Shown: piece after piece, positions 1-6,177 of the stretch
Layout of the letters: each line of letters begins with the position of its first letter
Position numbering within the stretch: the stretch's first letter is position 1
NCBI GenBank assembly: GCA_034435035.1
Contig: DAOTXW010000074.1
Span: forward strand, 1-7,276
Source: JAHEME01 sp034435035
Lineage (GTDB): Bacteria > Chloroflexota > Anaerolineae > Aggregatilineales > UBA3940
Direction of reading: 5' to 3'
DNA: 7,276 bases
The notes under the pieces: generated by a model
The model's database searches: none
What the model was told of the DNA's origin: nothing
The model's input: the letters and a program-made list of their open reading frames with translations, nothing else
Program-made: the position numbers and the translations under genes

Positions 1-927
1 GCGCTGCGCGAGGGGGCGCTGCCGCTGGCCCTGGTGCCGGTGCCGCCGCGCATCCGCGATGCCTCCGGCGCGCTGGCCGAGGCGCAGCGCCTGCTGGCCG
101 CCCCGCTGACCGCCGCCGCCTACGACCCGATCACCGATCAGACGTTCACGCTGAACGCCCCGCCGGAAACCCTGGCCGGCTGGCTGATCGTCGAGCCGGG
201 CGCGGACGGCCCGCGGGTGACCGTCAGCGCCGAGCGGCTGGGCGAGTGGCTGGTCCTGGCCGGGGCCGGGCTGGGCGAGGGCCGCACGCTCGACCCCGCC
301 CTCAGCGCCCCGGAGGTGGAGGCCGCCCTGCGCGAGGGACGCCCCGCCCGTTTGCAGGTGCGCCACACCCCGACCTCCTACACCGTCGAGGGCGGCGATA
401 CGCTGACGCGCATCGCGTGGAAGGTCGGCATCCCGTACTGGCGCATCGTGGAGGCCAACCCCGGCCTGGAGCCGAACGCCATCGCGCCGGGGCAGGTGCT
501 CACCATCCCCAGCCGGGATGATCTGCTGCCGCTGCCGGTGGTGGCCCACAAGCGCATCCGCGTCTCGATCGGCCAGCAGCGGCTGTGGGCCTACGAGAAC
601 GGGCAGGAAGTGTACGCCTTCGTGATCAGCACCGGCATCGACCGGTCGCCCACCCAGCCGGGGGTGTTCCAGGTGCAGGCGCACAGCCCCAGCGTCTACG
701 CGCCGCAGTGGGATCTGACCATGCCGAACTTCCTGAGCATCTATGAAGCGTGGCCGGGGTTCTTCAACGGCTTCCACGGGCTGCCGACGCTGTCCGGCGG
801 GCAGATCCTGTGGCGGGAGGTGCTGGGCAGGCCGGCCTCCTACGGCTGCATCATCCTCGATCTGGACGACGCGGAGACGCTGTACGCCTGGGCCGAGGAT
901 GGGGTGGTGGTGGAGATCGTGGAGTAG
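1..927 (+). CDS. L,D-transpeptidase with PG-binding-type and LysM domains (5' partial)
   Basis: This is probably an exported enzyme that forms L,D cross-links in peptidoglycan or attaches proteins to it. The frame is open to base 1, so the start and any signal peptide lie outside the window; the first possible internal start is GTG at 34. Counting codons from base 1, residues about 20-120 resemble a PG_binding_4-type domain. A LysM module follows at about 125-170 (YTVEGGDTL, then ANPGLEPNAIAPGQVLTIP). The YkuD catalytic domain runs from about 180 to the end. His259 (in FHG) and Cys283 (in SYGC) match the family's His...Cys active site, although the usual SHGC is SYGC here. The opening residues ALREG recur at the end of the PG-binding domain, which suggests a second copy of that domain upstream. 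The stop at 925-927 faces the convergent gene ending at 938. The enzyme class is secure. The exact role (cross-linking or anchoring) is inferred. Confidence 0.92.
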   Translation, partial: ALREGALPLALVPVPPRIRDASGALAEAQRLLAAPLTAAAYDPITDQTFTLNAPPETLAGWLIVEPGADGPRVTVSAERLGEWLVLAGAGLGEGRTLDPALSAPEVEAALREGRPARLQVRHTPTSYTVEGGDTLTRIAWKVGIPYWRIVEANPGLEPNAIAPGQVLTIPSRDDLLPLPVVAHKRIRVSIGQQRLWAYENGQEVYAFVISTGIDRSPTQPGVFQVQAHSPSVYAPQWDLTMPNFLSIYEAWPGFFNGFHGLPTLSGGQILWREVLGRPASYGCIILDLDDAETLYAWAEDGVVVEIVE

Positions 928-937
928 AGCGGGCGGG

Positions 938-1312
938 TCAGGCGGCGGAGCGCTCGATCAGCCGGCGGCAGTTCAGCAGGGCCTCGGGCAGAACATCCTC
1001 CGGCACCAGGATGCGCCCGTCCCACGGGAGCGCCAGCAGATCGCCGCCGTCCTCCAGTTCGATCTCGTACAGGCCGGTCATCACCCAGCGCAGGCGGATG
1101 CAGCGCGAGGCGCGGGCGGGGCACAGCGTCAGGGCGCCGCCCTCCAGGCCGGGGCGCAGATCGCACAGGCCGGGGTGGGCGCGCAGCATGGCGACCGCCG
1201 CCCGCATGCCCTGCGAGAGGTCAGCCGGGCTGGGCTGGCTGGGGTCGCGGTGGGGGGCGTCCGCGAGGCGTGTGTAGTAGTCTGCGACGGCCTGCCACCA
1301 CCATTCGGGCAT
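938..1312 (-). CDS. Hypothetical 124-residue protein
   Basis: I do not recognise a family. I chose ATG at 1312 because GGGAGG sits four bases upstream of it and because the protein then begins with an ordered amphipathic segment (MPEWWWQAVADYY). A longer frame to 1414 would add a low-complexity, Arg/Pro-rich stretch that looks like intergenic DNA. There is no signal peptide or membrane helix, so the product is probably cytoplasmic. Four cysteines (residues 50, 64, 71, 115) are present but not in a clear zinc-finger spacing. The C-terminal half alternates short hydrophobic strands with acidic turns (GLYEIELEDGGDLLALPWDG), which suggests a small beta-containing fold. The gene converges on the transpeptidase gene with only a 10-nt gap, so one of the two may read through the other. 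That it is a real gene is likely, given the ribosome site and the ordered protein; its function is unknown. Confidence 0.65.
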   Translation of the reverse strand: MPEWWWQAVADYYTRLADAPHRDPSQPSPADLSQGMRAAVAMLRAHPGLCDLRPGLEGGALTLCPARASRCIRLRWVMTGLYEIELEDGGDLLALPWDGRILVPEDVLPEALLNCRRLIERSAA

Positions 1313-1351
1313 GGGGCCTCCCGGACGCGCGGGCTGCGCGGCTGGCTGTTG

Positions 1352-1380
1352 AGCATAGGCCCGTTCGGATTCTGGCGCAA
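1352..1380 (-). promoter_or_regulatory. Possible sigma-70-type promoter for the 124-residue protein
   Basis: Read on the minus strand, TTGCGC (1380-1375) and TATGCT (1357-1352) are separated by 17 bases. They match the consensus -35 box in three of six positions and the -10 box in four of six. Transcription would start near 1345, leaving a leader of about 30 nt before the ATG at 1312. The spacing is right but the -35 match is weak, so chance remains possible. Confidence 0.3.
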
Positions 1381-1447
1381 GGGGGCGCAGGGGGCATGAT
1401 TCGGCAGAGCGCACAGGTCAGACGATGAGCGGCAGGCGCGGTCTGCG

Positions 1448-2194
1448 ATGATCGTCCGCACGGAGCAGGAGCTGGCCGCCCTGCAGCGCATCGGGCGCAT
1501 CTGCGCGCTGGCGCTGGCGGAGATGAAGGCGGCGGTGCGGCCCGGCCTGACCACGGCGGCGCTGGACGCCGTCGGCGCGGCTGTCCTGGCCCGCTACGGG
1601 GCGCGCTCCGCGCCGCAGCTGATCTACCGGTTCCCCGGCGCGACGTGCATCAGCCTGAACAGCGAGGCCGCCCACGGCATCCCCGGCCCGCGGGTCATCC
1701 AGCCCGGCGATCTGGTGAACATCGACGTCTCGGCGGAGCTGGACGGGTACTTCGCGGACTGCGCCTGGACGGTGGCCGTGCCGCCCGTGCCGCCGATCAA
1801 GCAGCGGCTGGCGGACTGCGCCCGGGCGGCGCTGTGGGAGGGCATCGCGCACGCGCGGGCCGGGCGGCGCGTCAACGCCATCGGCCGGGCCACCGAGGGA
1901 GTGGCCCGCCGCTGCGGGTTCTCGATCATCCGCAGCCTGCCGGGTCACGGGGTGGGCCGCAGCCTGCACGAGGAGCCGACCGTGCCGGCGTTCTTCACGC
2001 CGCAGGCCAGCGCGCGCCTGCGCGAGGGGATGGTGCTGACGGTGGAGCCGTTCCTGACCACCGGGGCGGAGAGCATCGTGGAAGGCCCGGACGGCTGGAC
2101 GCTCTCCACGCCGGACGGCAGCCTTTCGGCGCAGTACGAGCACACCATCCTGATCACACGCGGGCAGCCGCAGGTGATCACGACGGCGGGGTGA
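1448..2194 (+). CDS. map: Type I methionine aminopeptidase
   Basis: This cytoplasmic metalloprotease removes the initiator methionine from new proteins. The 248-residue length fits the compact type I enzyme without an N-terminal zinc-finger extension. All five dinuclear-metal ligands of the pita-bread fold are visible: Asp93, Asp104, His167, Glu200 and Glu231. The substrate-contacting histidines His76 (AHGIPG) and His174 (SLHEEP) are also present. The start MIVRTEQEL, the SAPQLIYRFPGATCIS segment and the GHGVGRSLHE motif resemble the Bacillus subtilis YflG branch as I remember it. The usual region after the second aspartate (D-T-[SA]-R) reads DCAW here, a deviation. The gene stands alone, not in a ribosomal-protein cluster with adenylate kinase or initiation factor IF-1 genes, which hints that it could be a second map copy. 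There is no strong ribosome site before ATG 1448. An eight-codon reading frame overlaps this start (see findings). Confidence 0.95.
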   Translation: MIVRTEQELAALQRIGRICALALAEMKAAVRPGLTTAALDAVGAAVLARYGARSAPQLIYRFPGATCISLNSEAAHGIPGPRVIQPGDLVNIDVSAELDGYFADCAWTVAVPPVPPIKQRLADCARAALWEGIAHARAGRRVNAIGRATEGVARRCGFSIIRSLPGHGVGRSLHEEPTVPAFFTPQASARLREGMVLTVEPFLTTGAESIVEGPDGWTLSTPDGSLSAQYEHTILITRGQPQVITTAG

Positions 2195-2216
2195 GGAGCC
2201 GCGCTGAACGACCGTC

Positions 2217-2284
2217 ACCACAGAGAAGCACCGAGTAACGGCATTTCGGGCTTTTCCTCTGTGATCCGCTGTGTTCTCTGTGGT
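2217..2284. repeat. CACAGAG-type inverted repeat in intergenic DNA
   Basis: The 11-base arm ACCACAGAGAA (2217-2227) is the exact reverse complement of TTCTCTGTGGT (2274-2284), with 46 bases between. The right side holds a second CTCTGTG (2257-2263), 19 bases before the one at 2276-2282. The stretch is clearly richer in A+T than the flanking genes. From memory, similar CACAGAG/CTCTGTG strings recur between genes in many environmental bacteria. A related string occurs at 6685-6700 in this window. It has no coding potential that I can see and no T-run that would make it a simple terminator. Its function is unknown. Confidence 0.6.
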
Positions 2285-2291
2285 TGATCTG

Positions 2292-2320
2292 TTCCCCGGC
2301 CCGGCGCCCCGCGGTATAAT
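2292..2320 (+). promoter_or_regulatory. Promoter of the MFS transporter gene
   Basis: A perfect TATAAT box lies at 2315-2320, in the context GCGGTATAAT. Seventeen bases upstream is TTCCCC (2292-2297), a poor -35 match, so recognition would depend mainly on the -10 box or an activator. Transcription would begin near 2327, giving a leader of about 33 nt to the ATG at 2360. No operator palindrome overlaps the box, although the CACAGAG inverted repeat ends only about 30 bases upstream of it. Confidence 0.6.
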
Positions 2321-2359
2321 CCGCCGCCACGCATACTCCCCCCACCGAAAGCGACTCGC

Positions 2360-3703
2360 ATGGCTGACGACAAGCTCGACTTCAAACGCATCCTGCCCGT
2401 CTTCGTCATCGTCCTGATCGACCTGCTGGGCCTGACCATCATCATCCCGATGCTGCCGCTGTACTCGGTGCGCTTCGGGGCCACGCCGCTGGTGTACGGC
2501 CTGCTGGGCGCGGCCTACCCGGTGATGCAGTTCCTGGGCGCGCCGCTGCTGGGCCGCCTCTCCGACCGCTACGGGCGGCGGCCCGTGCTGCTGCTCAGCC
2601 AGCTCGGCACGCTGATCGGCTTCCTCATCCTGGGCCTGGCGGACGCCCTGTGGATGCTGTTCCTGGCCCGCCTCATCGACGGGCTGTCGGGGGCCAACAT
2701 CTCCACCGCGCAGGCCGTCATCACCGATTCGACCACCGAAAAGACGCGCACGCAGGGCCTGGGGCTGATCGGCGCGGCCTTCGGGCTGGGCTTCATCATC
2801 GGCCCGCTGATCGCCTTCGCCGCGCTGGCGGTCAGCGGCAATAACTACGCCGTGCCGGCCTTTGTGGCGGCGGGCTTTTCGCTGATCTCGATCCTGCTGA
2901 CGATCTTCTGGCTGGAGGAAACCCTGCCGCCGGAGCGCCGGGGCGAGGCCGCCACGACCCGCGGCGCGCTGTCCTTCGGCGCGATGATCGACGCGCTGCG
3001 CCACCCCGGCGTGGGCCTGCTGCTGGCCCTGATGGCCGCCCAGCAGCTCGCCTTCGGCGGCTTCGAGACGCTGCTGGCGCTGTTCACGCTCAACCGGCTG
3101 GGGATGGGCGCCAGCGACAACGCCGGGCTGTTCGTCTACGTGGGCGTGATCGTCGTGGCCGTGCAGGGCTACCTGGTGGGCCGCTGGAGCCGCCGGCTGG
3201 GCGACCGCCGGCTGATCAGGCTGGGGCTGGCGGCCCTGGCGCTGGGGCTGATCCTGACCGCCCTCACGCCGCGCCAGCCCGTGCCCTGGTACGACCGCGA
3301 TCGGCTGGCCGCGCAGCTGGCCGGCGGCGGGCTGCGCACACTGGAAACGCCGCCCACGCAGCCGATCCGCCTCGATCTGCCGCCCGACGACGGCGCGGGC
3401 TGGGCCGGGCTGGCGTGGCTCCTGGCCGCCATGATCCCGGCCTCGATCGGCGGCGGCATCCTGCAGCCGAGCATCAACAGCCTGATCACCAAGCGCTCCG
3501 CCCCGGACGAGATCGGCGGGATGCTGGGGCTGAGCGCGGCGTTCTTCAGCGGGGCCAACGCGCTGGCGCCGGTGATCGGCGGGGCGGTGTTCTCGGCGCT
3601 GGGCGCGGCGGCGCCGTTCCTGGCCGGGGGGATCCTGCTGGCGGCGCTGTTCGCCCTGACGGGGCGGCTGCTGGGGCCCGGCCCGGAGGACGAGGCGGCG
3701 TAA
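2360..3703 (+). CDS. MFS drug-efflux-type transporter (TetA-like)
   Basis: This is an inner-membrane, proton-driven transporter of the major facilitator superfamily, most like the DHA1 group of 12-helix drug antiporters that includes TetA. The 447 residues contain about twelve hydrophobic helices. Motif A is clear in the loop after helix 2 (GRLSDRYGRRP, residues 65-75). Helix 1 carries IDLLGLTIIIPMLPLY, typical of TetA-like proteins. Helix 5 carries an antiporter-type GLGFIIGPLIA. A long central loop after helix 6 (about 185-210) is as expected. Unusually, about 44 hydrophilic residues (304-347) separate helices 9 and 10 on the outer face. ATG 2360 has no good Shine-Dalgarno sequence but lies just downstream of a TATAAT promoter and begins with a short charged segment before helix 1. 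The substrate cannot be read from the sequence; tetracycline resistance should not be assumed. Confidence 0.93.
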   Translation: MADDKLDFKRILPVFVIVLIDLLGLTIIIPMLPLYSVRFGATPLVYGLLGAAYPVMQFLGAPLLGRLSDRYGRRPVLLLSQLGTLIGFLILGLADALWMLFLARLIDGLSGANISTAQAVITDSTTEKTRTQGLGLIGAAFGLGFIIGPLIAFAALAVSGNNYAVPAFVAAGFSLISILLTIFWLEETLPPERRGEAATTRGALSFGAMIDALRHPGVGLLLALMAAQQLAFGGFETLLALFTLNRLGMGASDNAGLFVYVGVIVVAVQGYLVGRWSRRLGDRRLIRLGLAALALGLILTALTPRQPVPWYDRDRLAAQLAGGGLRTLETPPTQPIRLDLPPDDGAGWAGLAWLLAAMIPASIGGGILQPSINSLITKRSAPDEIGGMLGLSAAFFSGANALAPVIGGAVFSALGAAAPFLAGGILLAALFALTGRLLGPGPEDEAA

Positions 3704-3866
3704 GCGCGGGGTCCCGGTGAAGCCAGCCGCCCGGAGCCGGCTCCCGGCAAAAAGGTAGGGTAAATCAGCATAGGCGTTCCCCGCCCGGCAGGATAGGATT
3801 GCGAACAGAGCGAACATCGCCTGCGCCGCCCGCAGCGCTACTCTGTGCCGGAGCCTGACTGCCACC
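3704..3866. other. Intergenic region before the signalling operon
   Basis: This 163-base gap should hold the end of the transporter transcript and the promoter of the kinase operon. A perfect 12-base palindrome GGAGCCGGCTCC lies at 3733-3744, and GCCGG/CCCGGC bases nearby can also pair. It is followed by five A residues rather than T residues, so it is not a standard terminator for the plus strand. An A+T-richer patch at 3749-3772 and TAGGAT at 3794-3799 are the only -10-like strings I see, and neither has a matching -35 box. No coding potential is evident. Confidence 0.5.
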
Positions 3867-5309
3867 ATGAGCCACTCAACTGCCGCCCTGACCGCCGCCC
3901 CCGCCGGATCGCTGGCCCGCCTGTGGGACTGGCTGACCCGCCCCCACCCGCGCATCACCGACGAGCAGGAGCGCACGCGCGCCCGGCTGGTCAGCACCAT
4001 GCTGGTGGTGGTGATCGGCATCGGCGGGCCGATCCTGAGCTACTTCCTGATCCGGCCCGACACCCGCGACGACCTGGACACCCTGCTGGTGTTCGCCGCC
4101 TGGCTGCTGATCATCGGCCTGTACGGGGTGCAGCGGTCCGGCCGGACGCGGCTGGCCGCCGGCGGGCTGATCGCGCTGGTGATCGCCGCACTGGGGTTCA
4201 CGCCCTTCCTGCCCGAAGGCAATATCAACATCTTCTACTACGCCTTCCTGGCCGTGCTGCTGACGGCGACCCTGTTCCGCATGCGGCATGTCGCCGCCGT
4301 CATGGGGGTGCTGCTCGTCGGCCAGGTGACGGTGGCCCTGCTGCTGCCCGAAAGCGCGCATACTCACCAGATCCGCGGGTCCATCCGCTACTTCGCCTTC
4401 TTCCTGCTGCAGGGGGGCGGCATCCTGCTGGCGCTGATCCACCACAACCGCGAACTGGAGGGCATCCGCCGCCGCGAGCTGGAAGCCGCCAACGCCGCCC
4501 TGCGCGAATCCGAGGCGCTGCTGGAGCGCCGCGTGATCGAGCGCACCGCCGAGCTGGAGAAGGCCCGTCTGGCCGCCGAGCAGGCCAACGCCACCAAGTC
4601 GCGCTTTCTGGCGAACATGTCCCACGAACTGCGCACGCCGCTCAACGCCATCCTCAACTTCACCGAGTTCGTCGCCGATGGCATCTACGGCGAGGTCAAC
4701 GAGCAGCAGGAAAACGCCCTGCGCCAGACCCTGCACAGCGGCGAGCATCTGCTCAGCCTGATCAACGACGTGCTCGACCTGACCAAGATCGAGGCGGGCA
4801 TGGTGGAACTGTTCGTGGAGGAAGTGGACCTCAACGCGGTGCTGGCCTCGGTGATCGCGGTGGGCAAGGGGCTGGTCAAGGACAAGCCCATCCGGCTGAT
4901 CAGCGAGGTCGAGGCGCTGCCCATCACCCACGGCGACAAGCGCCGCCTGCGCCAGGTTTTCCTCAACGTGCTATCCAACGCCGTCAAGTTCACCCGGGAG
5001 GGCGAGATCGTGCTGACCGCCCGCCCCTTCCGTGACGGCGTGATCGTGATCGTCAAAGATACCGGCGTGGGCATCGCGCCGGAGGATCATGACAAGGTAT
5101 TCGAGTCTTTCAAGCAGGCCAAGCACGATCTGACCGGCGCGGTGGGCACCGGGCTGGGGATGCCGATCTCCCGCTACTTCGTGGAGATGCATAACGGCCA
5201 GATCTGGTTCGAAAGCCAGCCGGACCTGGGCACGACGTTCTACATTACCCTGCCGACGCTGACCGCCGAGCAGGCCGGGGCGATGGCCGCGGCGCTCCGG
5301 CAGGGCTGA
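3867..5309 (+). CDS. Membrane sensor histidine kinase
   Basis: This kinase autophosphorylates on His253 and passes phosphate to receiver proteins. Six hydrophobic helices occupy about 41-62, 72-89, 96-115, 122-138, 141-160 and 174-191, with only short loops between them. The signal is therefore probably sensed in or near the membrane, as no periplasmic domain, PAS or HAMP domain is visible. A long coiled coil (about 195-245) leads to the HisKA dimerisation domain with the H-box FLANMSHELRTPLNAI. The ATPase domain has an N-box (Asn367, Asn371 in FLNVLSNAVKF), a G1 box starting at Asp398 (DTGVGIAPED), and a G2 box G-T-G-L-G at 427-431. All catalytic elements are intact. ATG 3867 is the first in-frame ATG and has no evident Shine-Dalgarno sequence. 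Three receiver genes follow on the same strand after 18 nt, so they are the likely phosphate acceptors. The stimulus is unknown. Confidence 0.95.
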   Translation: MSHSTAALTAAPAGSLARLWDWLTRPHPRITDEQERTRARLVSTMLVVVIGIGGPILSYFLIRPDTRDDLDTLLVFAAWLLIIGLYGVQRSGRTRLAAGGLIALVIAALGFTPFLPEGNINIFYYAFLAVLLTATLFRMRHVAAVMGVLLVGQVTVALLLPESAHTHQIRGSIRYFAFFLLQGGGILLALIHHNRELEGIRRRELEAANAALRESEALLERRVIERTAELEKARLAAEQANATKSRFLANMSHELRTPLNAILNFTEFVADGIYGEVNEQQENALRQTLHSGEHLLSLINDVLDLTKIEAGMVELFVEEVDLNAVLASVIAVGKGLVKDKPIRLISEVEALPITHGDKRRLRQVFLNVLSNAVKFTREGEIVLTARPFRDGVIVIVKDTGVGIAPEDHDKVFESFKQAKHDLTGAVGTGLGMPISRYFVEMHNGQIWFESQPDLGTTFYITLPTLTAEQAGAMAAALRQG

Positions 5310-5327
5310 GGCGGCACAGGCAAGACG

Positions 5328-5732
5328 ATGGTCGATCCGCATTTTGTGTATGTCGAGGACGATACCCTCAGCCGCGAGGTCGTGCGGGTGCTGATCCAGG
5401 AGGTGCTGGGCTACCCGGCCCTGACCCTGCTGGACAGCAGCGCCAACCTGCTGGAGCAGCTGGGCAGCCTGCCCTATGCGCCGGAGATCTTCTTTCTGGA
5501 TATGCAGGTCGCGCCGCACGACGGCTTCGAGATGCTGCGCATGCTGCGGGCTGCCCCGCCCTTCCGCGACAAGATCATCGTGGCGCTGACGGCCAACGTC
5601 ATGGCCCACGATGTCGAAGCGCTGCGCCAGGCCGGCTTCGACGGCCTGATCGGCAAGCCCGTGCGCAAGAAGATTTTTCCGGAGCTGGTTGAGCGGCTGC
5701 TCAGGGGCGAGCCGGTCTGGTACATCCCGTAA
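5328..5732 (+). CDS. Single-domain response regulator 1
   Basis: This is a CheY-like receiver of 134 residues without an output domain. The acidic pocket is Glu10/Asp11/Asp12 (YVEDD), the phosphorylation site is Asp58 (FFLDMQ), the switch Thr is Thr88 (ALTAN), and the conserved Lys is Lys110 (GKPV). The loop after Asp58 reads M-Q-V-A-P-H-D-G, so the usual proline four residues on is Ala and a proline sits one position later. The protein ends in RLLRGEPVWYIP, a tail shared with the next two genes. It begins 18 nt after the kinase stop, with AGG a few bases upstream of ATG, so it is presumably co-transcribed with the kinase and phosphorylated by it. With no DNA-binding or enzyme domain, it must act by protein contact or as a phosphate relay or sink. 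Confidence 0.93.
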   Translation: MVDPHFVYVEDDTLSREVVRVLIQEVLGYPALTLLDSSANLLEQLGSLPYAPEIFFLDMQVAPHDGFEMLRMLRAAPPFRDKIIVALTANVMAHDVEALRQAGFDGLIGKPVRKKIFPELVERLLRGEPVWYIP

Positions 5733-5745
5733 AGGATTGAATGCT

Positions 5746-6156
5746 ATGCTGCTCGAAGGCAGGCGCATTTTTGTGGTCGAGGATGACCCGGTGAACATGG
5801 CCGTGATCGCCGTGGCGCTCAAAGAGCAGGGCGCGATCGTGGCTCAGGATCCCTGGAATGCTGATACGCTCCACCGCATCAAGGAGATGCTGCCCATCGA
5901 TCTGATCCTGCTGGATCTGATGCTGCGCTACGGCGTCAGCGGGTACGATATCTTCGACCAGGTGCGGCAGGATCCGGAAGTGGCCGGCATCCCGATCGTG
6001 GCGGTCACCGCCTCCGATCCCGGCGTGGAGATGGCCCGCGCCCGCGACCGGGGCTTCGCCGGCTACATCACCAAGCCGGTGCGCCGCCATTCGCTGGCCC
6101 GGATGGTGGCGTCGGTGCTGGATGGCACGCCCGTATGGGCTGAGGAAATCGCCTGA
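5746..6156 (+). CDS. Single-domain response regulator 2
   Basis: A second stand-alone receiver, 136 residues from ATG 5746. I chose this start over an in-frame ATG at 5689 because the earlier one would overlap the preceding gene and add a non-homologous Ser/Gly-rich leader. AAGGA lies nine bases upstream of 5746, and the receiver fold begins directly (RRIFVVEDD). Key residues are Asp13/Asp14, phospho-acceptor Asp57 (LLDLML), Thr88 (AVTAS) and Lys110 (TKPV). The loop after Asp57 (L-M-L-R-Y-G-V-S-G-Y) is one residue longer than in the neighbours and lacks the usual proline. The tail is LDGTPVWAEEIA, with Pro-Val-Trp at the same distance from Lys110 as in the other two receivers. The gap to the previous stop is 13 nt. 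It is the most divergent of the three receivers, so it may contact a different partner. Confidence 0.92.
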   Translation: MLLEGRRIFVVEDDPVNMAVIAVALKEQGAIVAQDPWNADTLHRIKEMLPIDLILLDLMLRYGVSGYDIFDQVRQDPEVAGIPIVAVTASDPGVEMARARDRGFAGYITKPVRRHSLARMVASVLDGTPVWAEEIA

Positions 6157-6177
6157 TCCCCCCGCTGAGGAGATGTT

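Noticed and set aside
2284..2289. TTGATC as the -35 box of the transporter promoter
   Set aside because: It is 25 bases from the TATAAT box, too far for a sigma-70-type promoter.
3733..3753. GC palindrome followed by five A residues, as a terminator after the transporter
   Set aside because: A terminator for the plus strand needs T residues after the stem. The A-run is on the wrong strand and the palindrome leaves almost no loop.
3861..3870. GCCACCATGA at the kinase start, resembling a eukaryotic Kozak context
   Set aside because: The gene is plainly bacterial in type and operon structure, and this short match is chance.
1418..4021. An 867-codon open frame on the minus strand across map and the transporter
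   Set aside because: The translation is low-complexity (Arg, Gln, Gly, Ala, His-rich) and antisense to two well-identified genes. Long antisense frames are expected in G+C-rich DNA with strong third-position bias.
3876..4931. A 351-codon minus-strand frame opposite the kinase
   Set aside because: It is Gln/Gly/His-rich without any fold signature and is an antisense shadow of the intact histidine kinase.
3845..5035. A 396-codon plus-strand frame overlapping the kinase in another frame
   Set aside because: The translation is Arg/Pro/Ala-rich noise, while the kinase frame carries every catalytic box.
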